64,000 nt of DNA from Eurosta solidaginis (GCF_040869045.1 NC_090324.1:52667346-52731345); one strand, 5' to 3'; shown: positions 10,500-21,344, counted from the first letter of the stretch. Translations and numbers: made by a program. Notes: generated by a model from the sequence alone, not told the origin.

Positions 10500-12589
10500 C
10501 TAAGGTGATATCAATATCTGTTTGTATGTACATAAATACTCAAAAGACATAGATTTACTTAACTTAAAATTATTCATAAGCAGTTGATTATTATAATTAT
10601 GAAGTGCTTTTGCAAATTCGTTACGATGCAAATTTTCAATAGGAATGGCGTATAACACATTTGGATCATCGCCGAGCAAAGTTTGTAACCTTTTCAATGT
10701 ATCCATTTGCTCTGGTGTATACTTAGAACTCTTGGTGTGCAGCTTAATTTGGAAATGAGGTTCACCACACAGCGTTAAACGCTCGAAAATGTATGTGGAC
10801 AAATAACGTGATATAGATACTGAAAGGTGTGCTAAAAATGCAGTGTTAGTAAAAACTAGTTGACTCGGTGGCTTTTCGCAAATAGCATCGAAAAGTGTTA
10901 AAAATAATTCTTGTTGATGGCGGGAAGAGCTTGGAACGTGGTTATCGTTTAGTGAAATTTCCTTCCCACCCACAACACATATATATTTGATAATGGATAT
11001 GGGATCACACCCAAAGATATCTTTCAATTTCTGATGCATTTGCATTATATAAGGATGAGCAAACATGCTGCTATGTAATTCTGCAAATGGATCGCCACGA
11101 TAGATACGTAGTACATCAAGAGTATCCGTTGCAATTTTGGCTGACACTTCTTCATACACAAAATCATGCGTATTATCTAATGATTTTTCTATAAAAATTT
11201 TATGCACAATGTAATTCAAATATGCGTTGTTCCAGAGAAGTAATCTTTGCCCTTTCACGCTCGGAGTATGAGCCTCGGCAGAAAGGCGTAGATTTATAGA
11301 GTTCATCAGTTTTGGGGTAGCCATATAAAATCTTATCTTCTTCTGGAATGTTGCAGACCTTATAACGTTTGTAGAATTCATTTGCTATAGCAGTACGTAA
11401 TTGTTGTTTATATGTAATTTGATGTTGTGTAGGTTTAATCTCATATGCCTGAATATTTGATTCCATAGATTGAATTTGTAAATTCATAAAGAGACGCGCA
11501 CATGCCTCATGCTGCAGCAGAAAATCCGTTGGTAAGGAAGATTTGGGAAATAGTGGTAGTATATTAGCACATCCTACATTTTTCAGCGTAAATTGTAAAG
11601 TCTCGCTCTAGTGAGGTGTTTGCTTACGATAACCAATACATATGACATACACCTCTGAATTGCCACGCTTCGAAGTAGCAGCCTTATAGACATACACTGC
11701 ATCAAAGGCGCAATTAAGCAAGAAGAGTTTACAAACATTTGTCGATTCAAAAAGCGTAAACATTTTCACTACAAAGCAGCCACCTTCCGCCAATATAATT
11801 AAAGCAGCTGTGATATCGGCAAAATGTAGCGTTGCCACAACTTCCTCTTGACAATCTGGGGTATCAGCGCAGTCTATAGAACCATCCGCAGTAATTAGGT
11901 TAACATCGTTGCCTAAACGTTCTTTGCATTTCGCCTGCATTTGCTCAATATGTCCACGATCAATAATATTGCCAGTAAAATCATCATGCATTAGCCAATT
12001 ATTAAAAGTGTGAAACATAAAGCGATCATTTGTAATCATGCCGCCAGTAGGATTGCCTTCATAATACGGATTGAACGCAGTGGAAAGCCAACGCCACTGA
12101 ACCTCTTGCCGCTTATACGTTGAATACAAAAAATGATTTAAAGCCACAATAAAAGCTCCCGGCAATTCGTATAAATGCATTGACCCTTTACAAGCGGAAA
12201 GGCATGCAGGCATTCAAAGAATTTACACCAAGCTACAGTAACAAATTCAGCTTTGGCTTCATTTTTAAGTCGCCATGGAATTTCATGTGTGGGGTCTTGT
12301 CGTCCCGTATGTTGGCTCCATTCTTAAAGTGCATAGTCATTCAATTTACACTTGATATCATTCAATTTGATTTTCAGCCCCTGCAGTTATTCAAACTGAT
12401 AAAATTCACCAAGCAAGTCTCTCGGTGGTGGTAATGTCCAACTGTTCTCATCTTCTGATAGTGAAATTTTTTTTCGAATACGCGATTTATTTCCTGTTGC
12501 TATTTAGTAATATGGGAATCCACACCGGGACTTGCAGCAGTTTGGTACAAAGGCCTACGCGGCACCAAACGTTCCATTGAGTAATCCAT
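10500..12589 (-). pseudogene. CMTR2: CMTR2 (Drosophila adrift) full-length pseudogene inside BEL-1
   Basis: The minus strand reads from an ATG at 12589 (MDYSMERLVPRRPLYQ) to a stop at 10500, about 2.1 kb, close to the ~700-770 codons of metazoan cap-specific mRNA 2'-O-methyltransferase 2. Recognisable parts, in order: N-terminal QQEINRVFEKKF and WTLPPPRDL; AWCKFFECLHAFPLVK; the SAM-binding entry LYELPGAFIVALNHFL (normally CEAPGAF); VNLITADGSIDC with following QEE; GGCFVVKMFTLFE; RGNSEVYVICIGY; then the long degenerate C-terminal methyltransferase-like domain. CMTR2 methylates the second transcribed nucleotide of capped mRNA. Stops at about 12500, 12387, 12324 and 11608 and shifts near 12465, 12185 and 11275 kill it. 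No intron is evident, suggesting an mRNA-derived or naturally intronless source. Confidence 0.85.
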
Positions 12590-13354
12590 AACTGAGAGTT
12601 GGTGATTTGGTTCGATGTTTAAATTATAAGATTATTTAGTTAAATCTATTTTTTCTAAACAATTATATTGCTTCGAAAATCCGCTACGAACAATTAGGAA
12701 AAAGTTACGAAGTTATGTTTGGGAAACAAAAGTATTACGCTAGTTATTTTGTTGCACGACGGCGGCGACGCAATTATGTTTAATAGTTATCTGAAATGAA
12801 ACAAAGAATAAGAAATTAGAATATTCATAAAATTATAAAAAAGGAACGATACGGGCATACTTATACTTACCCATCATGCGTTTTTCTTCATAATGAAAAT
12901 TCATTCAAAATGTCTGTATACTCATTTCTATGAATGAATGACATTTTTGAATGAACGAAACAAGGTTTCCACTCGTCTGACTTTGCCCTTTTTGTATCTT
13001 AAGCGGTGAACACATTGTAGGCGTTACCATGGGACCATATTTCGGATCCGTGAGATCCGACAGCACGACAAGTCATACGACAAGTCATACGCGAGCTAGG
13101 TAGATGCACAACGCTCCCTACCAACAGCTATGGTTCGGACACAAAAAAAAAAAAAAAACAAACAACCAAAGGAGAAAAGAGGGAGGAAGGACAAAATAAA
13201 AGACACAAAAAAAAGCTTTGTCCATTCACCGTCCAAGGAAAAATATATTTTACAAAAGAGAAACGCACATTTTTACATTTTTAATTACAATTTATTTATT
13301 AAAAAAAATATATATATTTACACACTGAAAAAGCAGAGACCGACGTAATCCCGC
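12590..13354. other. Gap between CMTR2 copy and zinc-finger ORF
   Basis: AT-rich sequence with a short direct repeat (GACAAGTCATACG twice, 13068-13091) and an A-rich run near 13143. I see no ORF worth calling. It would hold the promoter side of the antisense CMTR2 copy. Confidence 0.4.
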
Positions 13355-13657
13355 TTAATGCGAGCTATGCTTTCGCTGGCGATGCAACCCCAGCGAGAAA
13401 GCCGAGGGATATCGCTTCCCGCAGCTGCACTTATAGGGTGCGAAACCCAGGTGGAGATTGAGGTGGGCCTTCAATGTGGTAAAGCAGCTGAGCGTGTGCC
13501 CAAACACTCGACACACAAATTCCTGGCCGCCCGCGGAGTCTGTGCGCACCCAAAGAACCCCCTCATAACCCCGATAAAAACGAGTGTACATCGAGTGTCC
13601 CTCGTCATAATACCGCACCGTCAATCTTATGCGATTGTAGTTCCGCGGCATATTCAA
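13355..13657 (-). CDS. Antisense C2H2 zinc-finger ORF of BEL-1
   Basis: This is a 100-codon minus-strand ORF. Its C-terminus holds two zinc-finger-like units. The first (FVCRVFGHTLSCF, then LKAHLNLH) has lost its second Cys. The second (YKCSCGKRYPSAF, then LGLHRQRKH) keeps Cys and His pairs with one residue missing between the cysteines. The frame stays open upstream of the ATG to a splice-acceptor-like TTTTCGCTTCAG at about 13698. BEL-2 has a homologue at 55889-56276. Position and strand are conserved in both elements. The function is unknown; DNA or RNA binding is an inference from the fingers. Confidence 0.65.
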   Translation of the reverse strand: MNMPRNYNRIRLTVRYYDEGHSMYTRFYRGYEGVLWVRTDSAGGQEFVCRVFGHTLSCFTTLKAHLNLHLGFAPYKCSCGKRYPSAFSLGLHRQRKHSSH

Positions 13658-14189
13658 GAAAGTAATGCGCAGATTGGGACGAAGTTCGAACGATGCCCTG
13701 AAGCGAAAAGGAAAGAAAGTGGTATCATTATATTATGGAAGATGATCCCATAACCAAAAAAAAAGGCTTCCAAATTGGCAGCACCGCACAACTGTCTCAC
13801 TCCAATGAGTTGAAGAGTTATCAGCTGACAGCTCTACAAATTGCCACACTCGATAGTATAGGCTATTCCCGCCAAGGTTCTGTTGAAATCAACAAACACC
13901 CCACAATTTGAGTTTTTCACACAACATGGGCCAAATCAACACAAAGAATGTTCCACGGCAGCGAATAAAGGCCTCTTTACATTCATCGCACCAAATTAAA
14001 TGCATAACTTCGTCGGTCTCTACGCTCCGCTTAAACTCGCTTTATTCATCTATTTTAACATACTTTTTGTAATAAAACACCTCCGTTTCACCCAACCAAC
14101 CTCACGGTCACTCGCTCTGGCACTTCAAAAGATGCCACACCTACTCCAACAAAAAAGGCAGTCGCCCCGAGAGCGACACGACACATTAG

Positions 14190-14395
14190 ACGCTGGAACA
14201 GAGACCTCGGCCTCTTCGTCCGCCCAGAAAAACCTAAACAAAAAAATGCGAGTTTGGAACAGAGACTTCGACCTCTTCGTCCAACTAAACAAAATAATGC
14301 GAATCTGGAATGGAGACCTCGGCCTCTCTGTCCAGCAAAAGGAGAAAAAAAATTTTTCCAGTCTGGAACGGAGACCTCGGCCTCTTCGTCCAGCA
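14190..14395 (+). repeat. Four-unit hairpin array before the BEL-1 3' LTR
   Basis: Units start near 14192, 14252, 14304 and 14362, each about 31 bp (CTGGAACGGAGAC, CTCGGCC, TCTTCGTCCAG) with spacers of 20-30 bp. Each unit is an imperfect inverted repeat (CTGGA arm with TCCAG arm). BEL-2 has the same four units at 56837-57050. Confidence 0.75.
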
Positions 14396-14514
14396 CTATT
14401 GACCTTCTACGTCATATCACTTTATGGATTCTCTATATATCCAAGAATTATGTATAATCAAAGACAAGAAATATTCACTTTCCTCCACTTCTAATGTTTA
14501 TTTTCATCCTAGCT

Positions 14515-14684
14515 TAGGTGGCTTGCTGCGCAAGTCGGGCAGGACTCCCGGACAGCCGCGGCGCTGGCGAAATACGCGATTTAGGTTAAGTTAAGTTTTA
14601 ATGCCAACGTTTTTCTCGTTGCTTTTCAGCTGTCGGAGATCGGTGGGGGTAAAAACGATGTTGCGTATCGCAAGGGGGCCGGCA
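14515..14684 (+). other. LTR-like module and purine tract before the 3' LTR
   Basis: AGGTGGCTTGCTGCGCAAG and CGGGCAGGACTCCCGG recur before the partial BEL-2 LTR (57178) and inside the solo LTR at 33985. CAAGGGGGCCGGCA at 14671 is the likely polypurine tract priming plus-strand synthesis. TTGCTTTTCAG at about 14620 looks like a splice acceptor. Confidence 0.5.
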
Positions 14685-15186
14685 TGTTTAGGCAGGATTC
14701 CTAACTTTTCCGAATCTGATTGCGATCCCCCCAATGCAACTCTGCAAATCGGTACTCGATACTCGACTTAATTTATAACCACCCACACCATCACCGCCAC
14801 ATGCATGTGCATATATGGACATGCACGTGTATGTGTGCTTTTTGTCAGCACTCATGCATATGCATGTCGGGGTTGATGTGTGGGTGCCTTTCCCCTCCAG
14901 AATGGAGGATTTTGCGGGTCAACGGTTGTCGCTTGCTATAAAACCGCTCTCTTGGATTTCAACAGCCGAACAACACGCATCTGCCGCCAGCGATCTCTGC
15001 CGTTTTTCAACAATACTTTCAGGTAATATTGTAACCAACCAATTTATATAGTTATCCAATAAACCACATATATTATAACGAGAAATCTCGTATATTTGCT
15101 TATTTTCTATTCCATACACATATTCCCACTAAGATCGACCCCGATGCACCCACCTACCTCTCGAGCAGACGTACCCCGGCCGAACA
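14685..15186 (+). repeat. BEL-1 3' LTR
   Basis: Same length (502 bp) as the left LTR; the differences seen are substitutions. It begins TGTTTAGGCAGGATTCC and ends GGCCGAACA, followed by TAAGC, which matches TAAAC before the left LTR at four of five positions. Confidence 0.9.
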
Positions 15187-16637
15187 TAAGCCGATAAGTT
15201 ATGGCTAAAGTGGAAAAAAGGACTGTATTGAGGCTTGTATGCTAAGTGGGATAAGTACAATTTCGTGGTGGCAACGGCGCGCACCCACGTAAATGTTAAG
15301 GAATGGCTAATGCAGATTTGCTACTGAATTGTCTAAGCCAATAGGTAATGGCTAGTGCAAAAATGGTGTCAGTGAGAAAAAAAAAATAAAACTATATGTA
15401 CGCTTGTTATGGACTTTTTGGTAATTTAACCAAGGACTGTGAACTTTTGTATCACAAAATTAGATCAGTCAAAACTGATTTGTATATTGCCGCAAGTGAG
15501 AATAATAATTCTTCAATTTTTTAAATATTTGTGCAAGGAATAAGGCTATTGGCCACCCAAACAACAACAACAATATGTGTGTATGAAACTAAGTGCACTT
15601 TGTGCTATAGCAACAAACTAAATTGCGATCGTATTGCCCGTGTAAATAAGCGTGTTTTTTTTTTGTGGAAAAAATCTTTAGTTAACTTGACTTCTGCTCG
15701 TTAATAAAATTGCAGATTTTGCTTCAATACGCTTAACAAATTAAAATTTAATAATGTGAAAAATCTGCAAAAGTGAAAGTTGAAAATTGGGGAAAAGACG
15801 GTGTTTGAGGTTATGTTAACCTTTAGCGCAGTGCTGTGCTACCTTGAGCTGTGTCCGGACAATCTTACCGCGGGTGGAGGATTGTACCAGATAGTCACAA
15901 GGCGTGATACACAAACTTTAAATAACTGCGTTGAGCGCCCCCTTTTTTTCAACTAAATATGAATTTTCCACTTAACAAAAAATCACTTGCACTGTTTAAT
16001 ATAAAGAATCACGTTATATTTTATAATTTTATTTTGAAATTTTATTAAGAGTGAAATTAAAGAAACCCTACCTAGCACGGAATATTTTCAACAACGTACC
16101 TTTATTAATTCGTTGATCCGGAGTAATCGAATGTGATTTAAATTTTGTTGTTGGATGTTTCCAAAAGGTACCACCAAAAGTGTATCAGTTGTTGTATATT
16201 GGCTGTTGTTGTTGTTTTGAATATAAAATCGCTGGTATCACCAAGAAAGTTGTATCACCATTGACAATTGCTGATATTTGATGTTGAAATTATTGGTTTT
16301 TCCTGTGTATTCTCACGAGTTTGGTATGCTTCCTTGCTTTAATGCGTGAACGTGGGATAACGTGTACTTTCGCTGGCTGCTGGTTTCAAAGAGGACGATA
16401 CTCTTTGCTACATGAGCCGATGAACCCACGATACAGCTCCTTCGTTGGGTTTCCCGGCAACAAAGTTCCTGTACCGCGGGTTCACAGCGGTAAAAATCTA
16501 AGATACATACGTACTACCACTCACACAAGCCTGTGTATAGTGATCACAAGAATATGTGGGTGGTAGTAACGAAGGAAAATAACCAAAGAAAGTTATGTTA
16601 CGAGGGGGGAGATATATTTAGGCCTGTGGCCTAAACA
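15187..16637 (-). mobile_element. BEL-O 5' LTR and leader (antisense, split by BEL-1)
   Basis: On the minus strand an LTR starts at 16637 with TGTTTAGGCCACAGGCC, like the BEL-1/BEL-2 LTR start but diverged. AATAAA occurs near 16110. The LTR end is not sharply visible, probably near 16000-16100. The leader follows with the GGTAAG...TCCGGACACAG block (15840-15910) and runs to BEL-1 at 15187; gag resumes beyond BEL-1 at 2524. Confidence 0.7.
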
Positions 16638-17278
16638 GTACCCCTTTGGAGCGTATATCTATTGTAAATATCTAGGTGTTCTTTTTGATCCGAAACTGAG
16701 TTTCAACATGCATATTTCTTCTATTGCCAACAAAGCGTTGGGAGTACTTGGGTTCGTTAAAAGATGGGCTAAAGAGTTCGATGATCCGTATCTCACTAAG
16801 GTTTTTTACACATCGCTGGTCCGTCCAATAATCGAGTATTGCTCATGCGTTGGCGCCCTGTTCCTCAAAATCATATAAAGCGTCTTGAGTCAGTTCAAAA
16901 GCAATTTTTGATATTCGCATTACGTGGCCTTAATTGGGACTCAAGTCTCCACCTTCCACCATACAGAAATAGACTTCTTCTTATTAGCTTACCCACTCTG
17001 GAAAACCGGAGAATATTCCTGGGGGTATTGCTCATCCATAAGCTCATTATTGGAGAAATTGATTCTGCTGACCTTCTCAGCCGATTGCTTTTTGCAGTTC
17101 CTACTAGGGTTTCCAGACACTACGTTCCTTTTTGTTTACCCCTTTGTTGTCCAAACTTTGCTAAAAATAATCCTCTGCTTATCTGGTGCTCGCACTATAA
17201 TGACTTGTATAGCTGTATCAGTCTTGAATGTACTTTTGCCACTATACGTAATGCAATACTCGCCTATCTAAACTAAAA
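16638..17278 (+). pseudogene. LINE ORF2 C-terminal fragment
   Basis: Translation gives CKYLGVLFDPKLSFNMHI, LTKVFYTSLVRPIIEYCS and RLESVQKQFLIFALRGLNW, and ends NDLYSCISLECTF...AILAYLN at a stop near 17274. This is the RT thumb/C-terminal region of a Jockey/CR1-like LINE. One frameshift lies near 16850. The fragment begins exactly at the BEL-O LTR, so BEL-O inserted here or a deletion joined them. Similar C-termini occur at 28081-28617 and 46588-47025. Confidence 0.75.
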
Positions 17279-18880
17279 TATACAAGTTAATTCATTTTTT
17301 AAAAGCTGTAACTATTATTTCTTCCGTAGAAAACAGGGACGATATCGTATAAGGGTGACTTGGATACATCGATACTTCAACCGGTTCGCGCGTTCCCCTT
17401 ACTGGGAATCCGGCTCCTTTATGAACACGTCGCGTCAGCCCCCTTATGGGCACCAAGCTCCTTTCTGAGCACCTCGCATAAGTTCACTTCTGTGCTCCTC
17501 ACGTTGACCCGCCACTGGAGACACTTATATTAATCTTATATATACTATATATATATTATACTTTAAATTTTAAGCAGCCGACCGCTTTGTTTTTGAGTCG
17601 ACTATAATTTTAAATAAATAAAATATACTATATATACCACCGATCCCTATGATTTTTTCAGACAACAATATACGCTATATACGTAAGCATTCATTGAAAT
17701 TTGAAGCCTCTAGCTCTTAAAATGGGGCAGTAATTACGAAAAGTTTCTTATCTGAACAATCGGTTGTGGGGGATAATTACTATATATAGACCGATCTCAT
17801 CCATTTTTTCAGACAAAAATATGTGCAATATACGAAAGCATATGGTGATGTTTGAAGCTTCAATCTGATAAACTGAGGAAGATATGACAAAAACCTCTTT
17901 TTCTGAAAAATCGGTTGTATGGAGGATATATGCTATAGTGGTCCGATCCGGCCAGTTCCTCCAAATGTCTAATCGGACACCTAAATACACCCGCTCACCA
18001 AATTTTATCAAGATATCTCAAAAATTGAGGGACTAGTTTGCATACAAACAGACAGACGGACAGACGGACATGGCTAAATCAACTCAGCTCTTCATCCTGA
18101 TTATTTCGGTATACTTAATGGTAGGTCTATCTATTTGCCTTTAAGGACTTACAATTTTGAGATTCGTGCCAAAATTAATATACCATTTCTTTTACATGAA
18201 AGGTATAAAAAATAGGTAGGTACTTTGGGTGAGGATGCAAAGTTTCACGGTTTTAGTGGTCTGCATGTAAAAAATATGACCTCGAATCATATATTTCAAC
18301 AATATATGACGTAAGCGTTAAGTATTTGATGAAATTTGGTGAAATTTGAAGCTTCTAGCCGTAAAAAGGGGGCTAAAATCACAGTTTATATGGGGTATAT
18401 AATATATATACCACCGATCTCTATAATTTTTTCAGACAACAATATATGCTATATACGTATGCATTTGGTGAAATTTGTAGCTTCTAATTAAAATGAGCAG
18501 AAAGTGTGAAAAGTGTCGTATCTGAACAATCTGTTGTATGAGATATATACTATATATACCTCCGATCTCTATGATTTTTTCAGACAACAATATATGTTTA
18601 TACGTAGGCATTTGGTGAAATTTGAAGCTTCTAGCTGTTAAAATGGGGCTGAAATTACGAAAATATATACATTTACTCTATATATATACTATATATACCA
18701 CCATATACATATATACTATATATACCACCGATCTATATAATTTTTTCAGACAAGAATATATGCTATACACGTAAGAATTTGGTGAAATTTGAAGCCTCTA
18801 ACTGTTAAAATGGGGCTGAAATTGCAAAAAAAAAAATATATATACTATATATTCCATAATATATATATTATACTAGAAGA
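17279..18880. repeat. AT-rich dispersed/tandem repeats
   Basis: At least five degenerate units of about 150-165 bp contain TTTTTTCAGACAACAATATA, ACGTAAGCATTTGGTGAAA, TTTGAAGCTTCTAG and AAAATGGGGCTGAAATTA (starts near 17650, 17804, 18429, 18577, 18742), separated by TATA runs. A CAGACGGACAGACGGACATGG segment at 18051 is of a kind common in fly repeats. No coding content. Confidence 0.65.
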
Positions 18881-19742
18881 CCCGGCAGACGTTGTTCTGC
18901 CCTAAATTTAGCCTATCTACATACATTTTAATAAGCTTTTTCCGTCTAACTCTGCCCTCCCCCCTCTTTACTTTTTCCCAATCCTTTTATTTACTCCTCC
19001 GTCCGTCTTTTTCGCTTCATCTATCTCCATCTTCGTCTCATTCTATCGCTTTCTCAATCTCCTTCTCTCTTTTCTCTTCTCTCAATTTCTTCTCATTATT
19101 CTGCATCCCTTATTGCCTGTCCCAGAGGGTGTGTACTCACGTACATTAGTTCGTATGGGAAAACTCTTAGTCTTCGCAATTTTTTTTTTCTTCGCACCTT
19201 ATAATTTTTTTTTACAAATTTAAAATTTGAGAATTTTTTTTATGGCCATCACTGTCGCTAAAACTCCACTCAAAATAAACACACCTACACGATCTGTTGA
19301 TGGCTGAACATAGCACCATATGATTTTCAATGAATAACCTAAGAGGATATCGATAACTTGCATACGCATGTTCTTGGGTTAATCGCACTTCCGCGAAAAA
19401 TAACTCGTTTTTTCAACCAAGTATCACTATTTAAAGTAAAAAAAAAATCGTCTTTGAGTTCGTTTTATGAATCCTCCTATACTTTCTTATGCAACATCTT
19501 TCGAAAAATTTCCATAATTTTCCAAACGCAAGAAGACGCAGAAAGTGCTGGCTTATTGGTGGGACTACCACGTGGCAGCCACCATTTTCATATGTCCCCT
19601 GACCAATGGATCTGGAAATACAAAGGCAATGAAATGTTGGACCTATAGATCTTCATAAAGATAAGCAAAATTTTAATATTTTATAATAGATTTGCTTAAA
19701 TTTTTTTTTTACTATTGTTCCATTTTCTTGTACCATGAGGTA
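18881..19742. other. Repeat fragment and unclassified sequence
   Basis: Starts with GACCCGGCAGACGTTGTTCT at about 18882, which looks like the edge of a dispersed insect repeat, followed by a pyrimidine-rich tract (18950-19110). A 96-codon ORF at 19358 shows no domain I recognise and is not called as a gene. Confidence 0.35.
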
Positions 19743-19746
19743 AAAG

Positions 19747-20276
19747 TGTAGCATTATACGTCACACCCACTGTATTGTATCATTATACGTCACACCCACT
19801 GTAACATACTTGCGGCATTACGCATAACAAACTCCAAATATATTTTAGTAATAATCATATTACTATATTTTCCAACATAAATTATTGAACTAACCCAGAC
19901 GGCTAACCAACATCAATGGAATGCCGAATATGAGACCCATATACATTCACAGTTAATAAACTATACATACAAACATACAACCCATGGTGGGAAAATATCA
20001 AAACACTCAAATTGATCTGCTGACGCTGCTAAATGTACAAAACTACATGTATGGAGTTATCCATACAAAACTACATGTATACAAAGACTGTATACAAACG
20101 TACATGTATGTATGCATAACCCATTTCCTATGTACTTATTTTTAGTTATTAGTATTAAGATATTGATGAATGTATAGGTTAAGCAAATTACTATAAAAGA
20201 CGAGAAATTAATTAATAAAACAAGATTTAATGTTGGACAACCAAAGTCTTCACTTCTTTTATTTTAGTACCTTTCA
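19747..20276 (+). repeat. Gypsy-A 5' LTR
   Basis: 530 bp, TGTAGCATT...ACCTTTCA. It opens with a 30-bp direct repeat (GCATTATACGTCACACCCAC twice) and contains TATAAAAGACG near 20192 and AATAAAACAAG near 20213, giving a plausible promoter and poly(A) site. Confidence 0.9.
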
Positions 20277-20813
20277 TGGCGATCCTGCCAGTCTAGGTCA
20301 ATAATTAGCACAACTGCTAAAAGATCTAGCTGGCCAGAAGAGCCTTATAGAATCAAATCAACACGAGATCCTGCCTGTTCGCGTTGTATAGTAAATCATT
20401 AACTTTGCTCAAGCAAGACATAAAATTTAAATCTTGAAAAGAAAGAGGATCAATTATTTCCTTGTAACAACGGGTTAACATATTTTGAATCCATCGAAGA
20501 TGATGAACAACTTAATACAGTAATACTTGGAGAATTGGCCATTAATCTCAAGGAACAATAAAAACCATCAAATGACTAGCACACAAAGAGTCAAAATATT
20601 ACACGGTAACCAGCAGCAAAGGAAGCAGAATATAACCCGGAAAGAAGATTTTCATTGACGACATGACCGCATAACAGGGTGGAATATTACATGAAAAGAA
20701 GATATTGATGGCAACATTCTGACGGGCAGTAAGGCGGCGTAAATTTTTAAGTATCATAATTAATTTAAATTCTAGAAAACAAATTGGGCGGCCTTTATGG
20801 ACGCTAAACAATG

Positions 20814-20835
20814 AGCAAAAACGAAAGTTTTTGCT
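20814..20835 (+). promoter_or_regulatory. Perfect GAAA-tetraloop hairpin in gypsy-A leader
   Basis: Arms AGCAAAAAC and GTTTTTGCT are perfectly complementary around a GAAA loop. The same hairpin and its flanks (GGACGCTAAAC before, TTAGG after) lie in gypsy-C at 59994-60015 and in its duplicate at 60599-60620. A dimerisation, packaging or translation-control element is a guess. Confidence 0.7.
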
Positions 20836-21024
20836 TAGGATTTTTTTTTCTCTAAGTAGGAAACAAAATAATAATATGAAGAAAATTAGTTGAAAAATTT
20901 TTTTTTGTATAAAACGTCGAGCAAAAACTTTATTTGTTGAAAAAAAAGGAAAAAAAACGCAGTTATCTCTTTAGTATGCAAGAGATAGAAACGGAAGAAG
21001 AATTTCACAGAATTTTTAAAAAGT

Positions 21025-21324
21025 GTGAAGACACTAAAAGAATTCATTAAAATTTCTGAGAAAGTTCTTGAAAACCGTAATAATACCAAACAAGGTCCGA
21101 CACCAATTACTATAGAAGAGTATCGGCGACGGAACCAGTCGGTAAAAAGGGAAGAAATACCTAAAATACCTACCCCAAAAATCCGAAAAAGAAAACGGGG
21201 AGGTAAGCAATTTAAAATAAGGAAAGATATAGCTGAGAGTTATAAACAACTAAATTTAACAACAAAAACCGAGGATAGATTAAAATTAAAAGACAAGATT
21301 AGAGAATTGAGAAAGAAAAAATAA
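21025..21324 (+). CDS. Small basic ORF in gypsy-A
   Basis: 99 codons, rich in Lys/Arg/Glu (KTEDRLKLKDKIRELRKKK at the end), so probably helical and charged. The context ITIEEYRRRNQSVKREEIPK shows no family I know. No counterpart is evident in gypsy-C, where the region is AT-rich. It lies 20 bp upstream of the next ORF. Confidence 0.45.
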   Translation: MKTLKEFIKISEKVLENRNNTKQGPTPITIEEYRRRNQSVKREEIPKIPTPKIRKRKRGGKQFKIRKDIAESYKQLNLTTKTEDRLKLKDKIRELRKKK

Positions 21325-21344
21325 AAATTTTTGAGTAAATTGGA

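Larger units (their letters stand above)
2721..15186 (+). mobile_element. BEL-1: 12.5-kb BEL/Pao retrotransposon with antisense cargo
   Basis: Two 502-bp LTRs (2721-3222, 14685-15186), differing at roughly 5-6% of positions by eye, begin TGTT and end AACA. The flanking 5 bp are TAAAC and TAAGC, a one-mismatch target duplication. Both flanks are halves of one antisense BEL element, so everything between is a single insertion. Order: LTR, leader, gag, protease-RT-RNase H-integrase (decayed), repeats, antisense short ORF, antisense CMTR2 copy, antisense zinc-finger ORF, four hairpin repeats, purine-rich tract, LTR. Its length is well above the 6-9 kb usual for BEL elements; the excess is the antisense block. 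Confidence 0.85.

Noticed and set aside
12180..12434. 84-codon plus-strand ORF over the CMTR2 start
   Set aside because: Shadow of the antisense CMTR2 copy, whose frame is readable here with only point defects.
14000..14494. 164-codon ORF and its minus-strand mirror over the hairpin array
   Set aside because: Produced by the four repeats; the frames are not kept between BEL-1 and BEL-2.
19358..19648. 96-codon plus-strand ORF
   Set aside because: No motif, no second copy, ordinary length for chance in this sequence.
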